Below are positions 6,001-6,496 of a stretch of 6,496 nt of DNA, piece by piece. This stretch comes from Chloroflexi bacterium RBG_13_46_14 (lineage in GTDB: Bacteria; Chloroflexota; Dehalococcoidia; Dehalococcoidales; UBA2162). The position numbers and the translations under genes are program-made. The stretch spans positions 1 through 6,496 of the forward strand of contig MGML01000013.1 in NCBI GenBank assembly GCA_001796415.1, read 5' to 3'. The notes beneath the pieces are model-generated. The model did no database searches. It saw only the letters and a list, made by a program, of their open reading frames with translations, and was not told the DNA's origin. The stretch's first letter is position 1; each line of letters opens with the position of its first letter.

Positions 6001-6489
6001 TCATTCCTTTTCTCTGCCAGGATTATTTCTTAAACTCAATATATGTTCGCAGAAGCCATCTCCTGCCGGAATAGACTTACCGATAGAATATTTTATATCA
6101 GGATTTAATCCTTCTGCCACCGTCTTTTCCATAGTCGTATGAGCCAGGCATAATTCCGGGTTCTTGAAATGAAGAGGACAATCTTCAACTCTTATAATTA
6201 TCTCGTCAGGACTTTTTGATACGAGCCGGATACCATCCGTATTCCAGTCCACAGTCCTGAATATTCTCAAGAGATACGCCGCAACCGACTCGATATCATT
6301 CTTTCCCAGCGCTTTCTTGGCACGTGGAACAATACTTTCACCGTACTCACGGCTCATCTCGGAAATCATGTCCAGGCCTTCCTGACCGAACCTGTCATAT
6401 AGATAGTTATAATAACTTGTAATCCTGGCATAAAGCCCTTTTACGGCACTCCTGTATACCTGCTCCGGTGTCCTGTTATCCTGTGTCAC
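6001..6489 (-). CDS. Putative L-2-amino-thiazoline-4-carboxylic acid hydrolase family protein
   Basis: This protein of about 162 residues resembles the ATC-hydrolase family (PF14196), named for a cysteine-biosynthesis thiazoline hydrolase of Pseudomonas; most members have no tested function. The N-terminal two thirds are helical. The C-terminal part carries the conserved pattern: Cys104-Pro, 'ELCLAH' with Cys114 and His117, 'EKTVAEGLNP', and 'IGKSIPAGDGFCEH' with Cys147. There is no signal peptide. The start is taken as GTG at 6489, but the frame stays open to the window edge (two further codons visible), so the true start may lie outside. The last codons overlap, in another frame, sequence that looks like part of the SBP. 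The tail 'NNPGREKE' may therefore be a by-product of the join with the SBP fragment rather than native. Family assignment rests on remembered motif patterns and is moderate; substrate specificity cannot be inferred. Confidence 0.6.
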   Translation of the reverse strand: MTQDNRTPEQVYRSAVKGLYARITSYYNYLYDRFGQEGLDMISEMSREYGESIVPRAKKALGKNDIESVAAYLLRIFRTVDWNTDGIRLVSKSPDEIIIRVEDCPLHFKNPELCLAHTTMEKTVAEGLNPDIKYSIGKSIPAGDGFCEHILSLRNNPGREKE

Positions 6490-6496
6490 ACTAACT

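Overview
The window is a compact block of bacterial genes, all read from the minus strand, with no RNA genes, CRISPR arrays or mobile elements visible. In transcription order (high to low coordinates) it holds: a putative ATC-hydrolase-family protein at the right edge; a family 5 ABC-transporter substrate-binding protein (SBP) that has lost its N-terminus; a two-domain cupin; an aldo/keto-reductase-fold protein with a C-terminal double ferredoxin-type cysteine domain; a short pyruvate-kinase-like protein; a DUF169 protein; and the start of a HAD phosphatase that leaves through the left edge. The mix (DUF169, iron-sulfur AKR, an SBP with the 'GRELTADDV' signature, ATC-hydrolase-like protein, bicupin) suggests an uncultured anaerobic bacterium, perhaps Chloroflexota/Dehalococcoidia. 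That placement is an impression from family content and was not tested.

Layout. The right part (4557-6496) is the ATC-hydrolase-like gene joined directly to an SBP fragment without signal peptide; it ends in a hairpin cluster (4499-4543). The middle part (2252-4451) starts with an extended -10 promoter (4443-4451). It reads the cupin gene, then a 91-base gap containing a 15-bp stem-loop, then the AKR gene. The left part (1-2212) has a second extended -10 promoter of nearly the same sequence (2204-2212). It reads pyruvate-kinase-like, DUF169 and HAD phosphatase genes with gaps of only 20 and 24 bases, so these are probably one operon.

The most notable points are two adjacent classical enzyme folds that have lost key parts. 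The pyruvate-kinase-like protein lacks the whole lid (B) domain, about 94 residues, yet keeps every A-domain active-site residue I checked. The AKR-fold protein keeps the catalytic Asp but has replaced Tyr, Lys and His of the tetrad with Pro, Thr and Gly, while keeping all eight Cys of its iron-sulfur domain. The AKR frame also has no ATG/GTG/TTG at its natural start: a GGAGG ribosome-binding site sits 6 bases before an ATC codon exactly where homologues begin.

How the genes act together is unknown. The left operon pairs a phosphoenolpyruvate/phosphate-binding fold with a small-molecule HAD phosphatase and DUF169. This would fit handling of a phosphorylated metabolite, but that is inference only.
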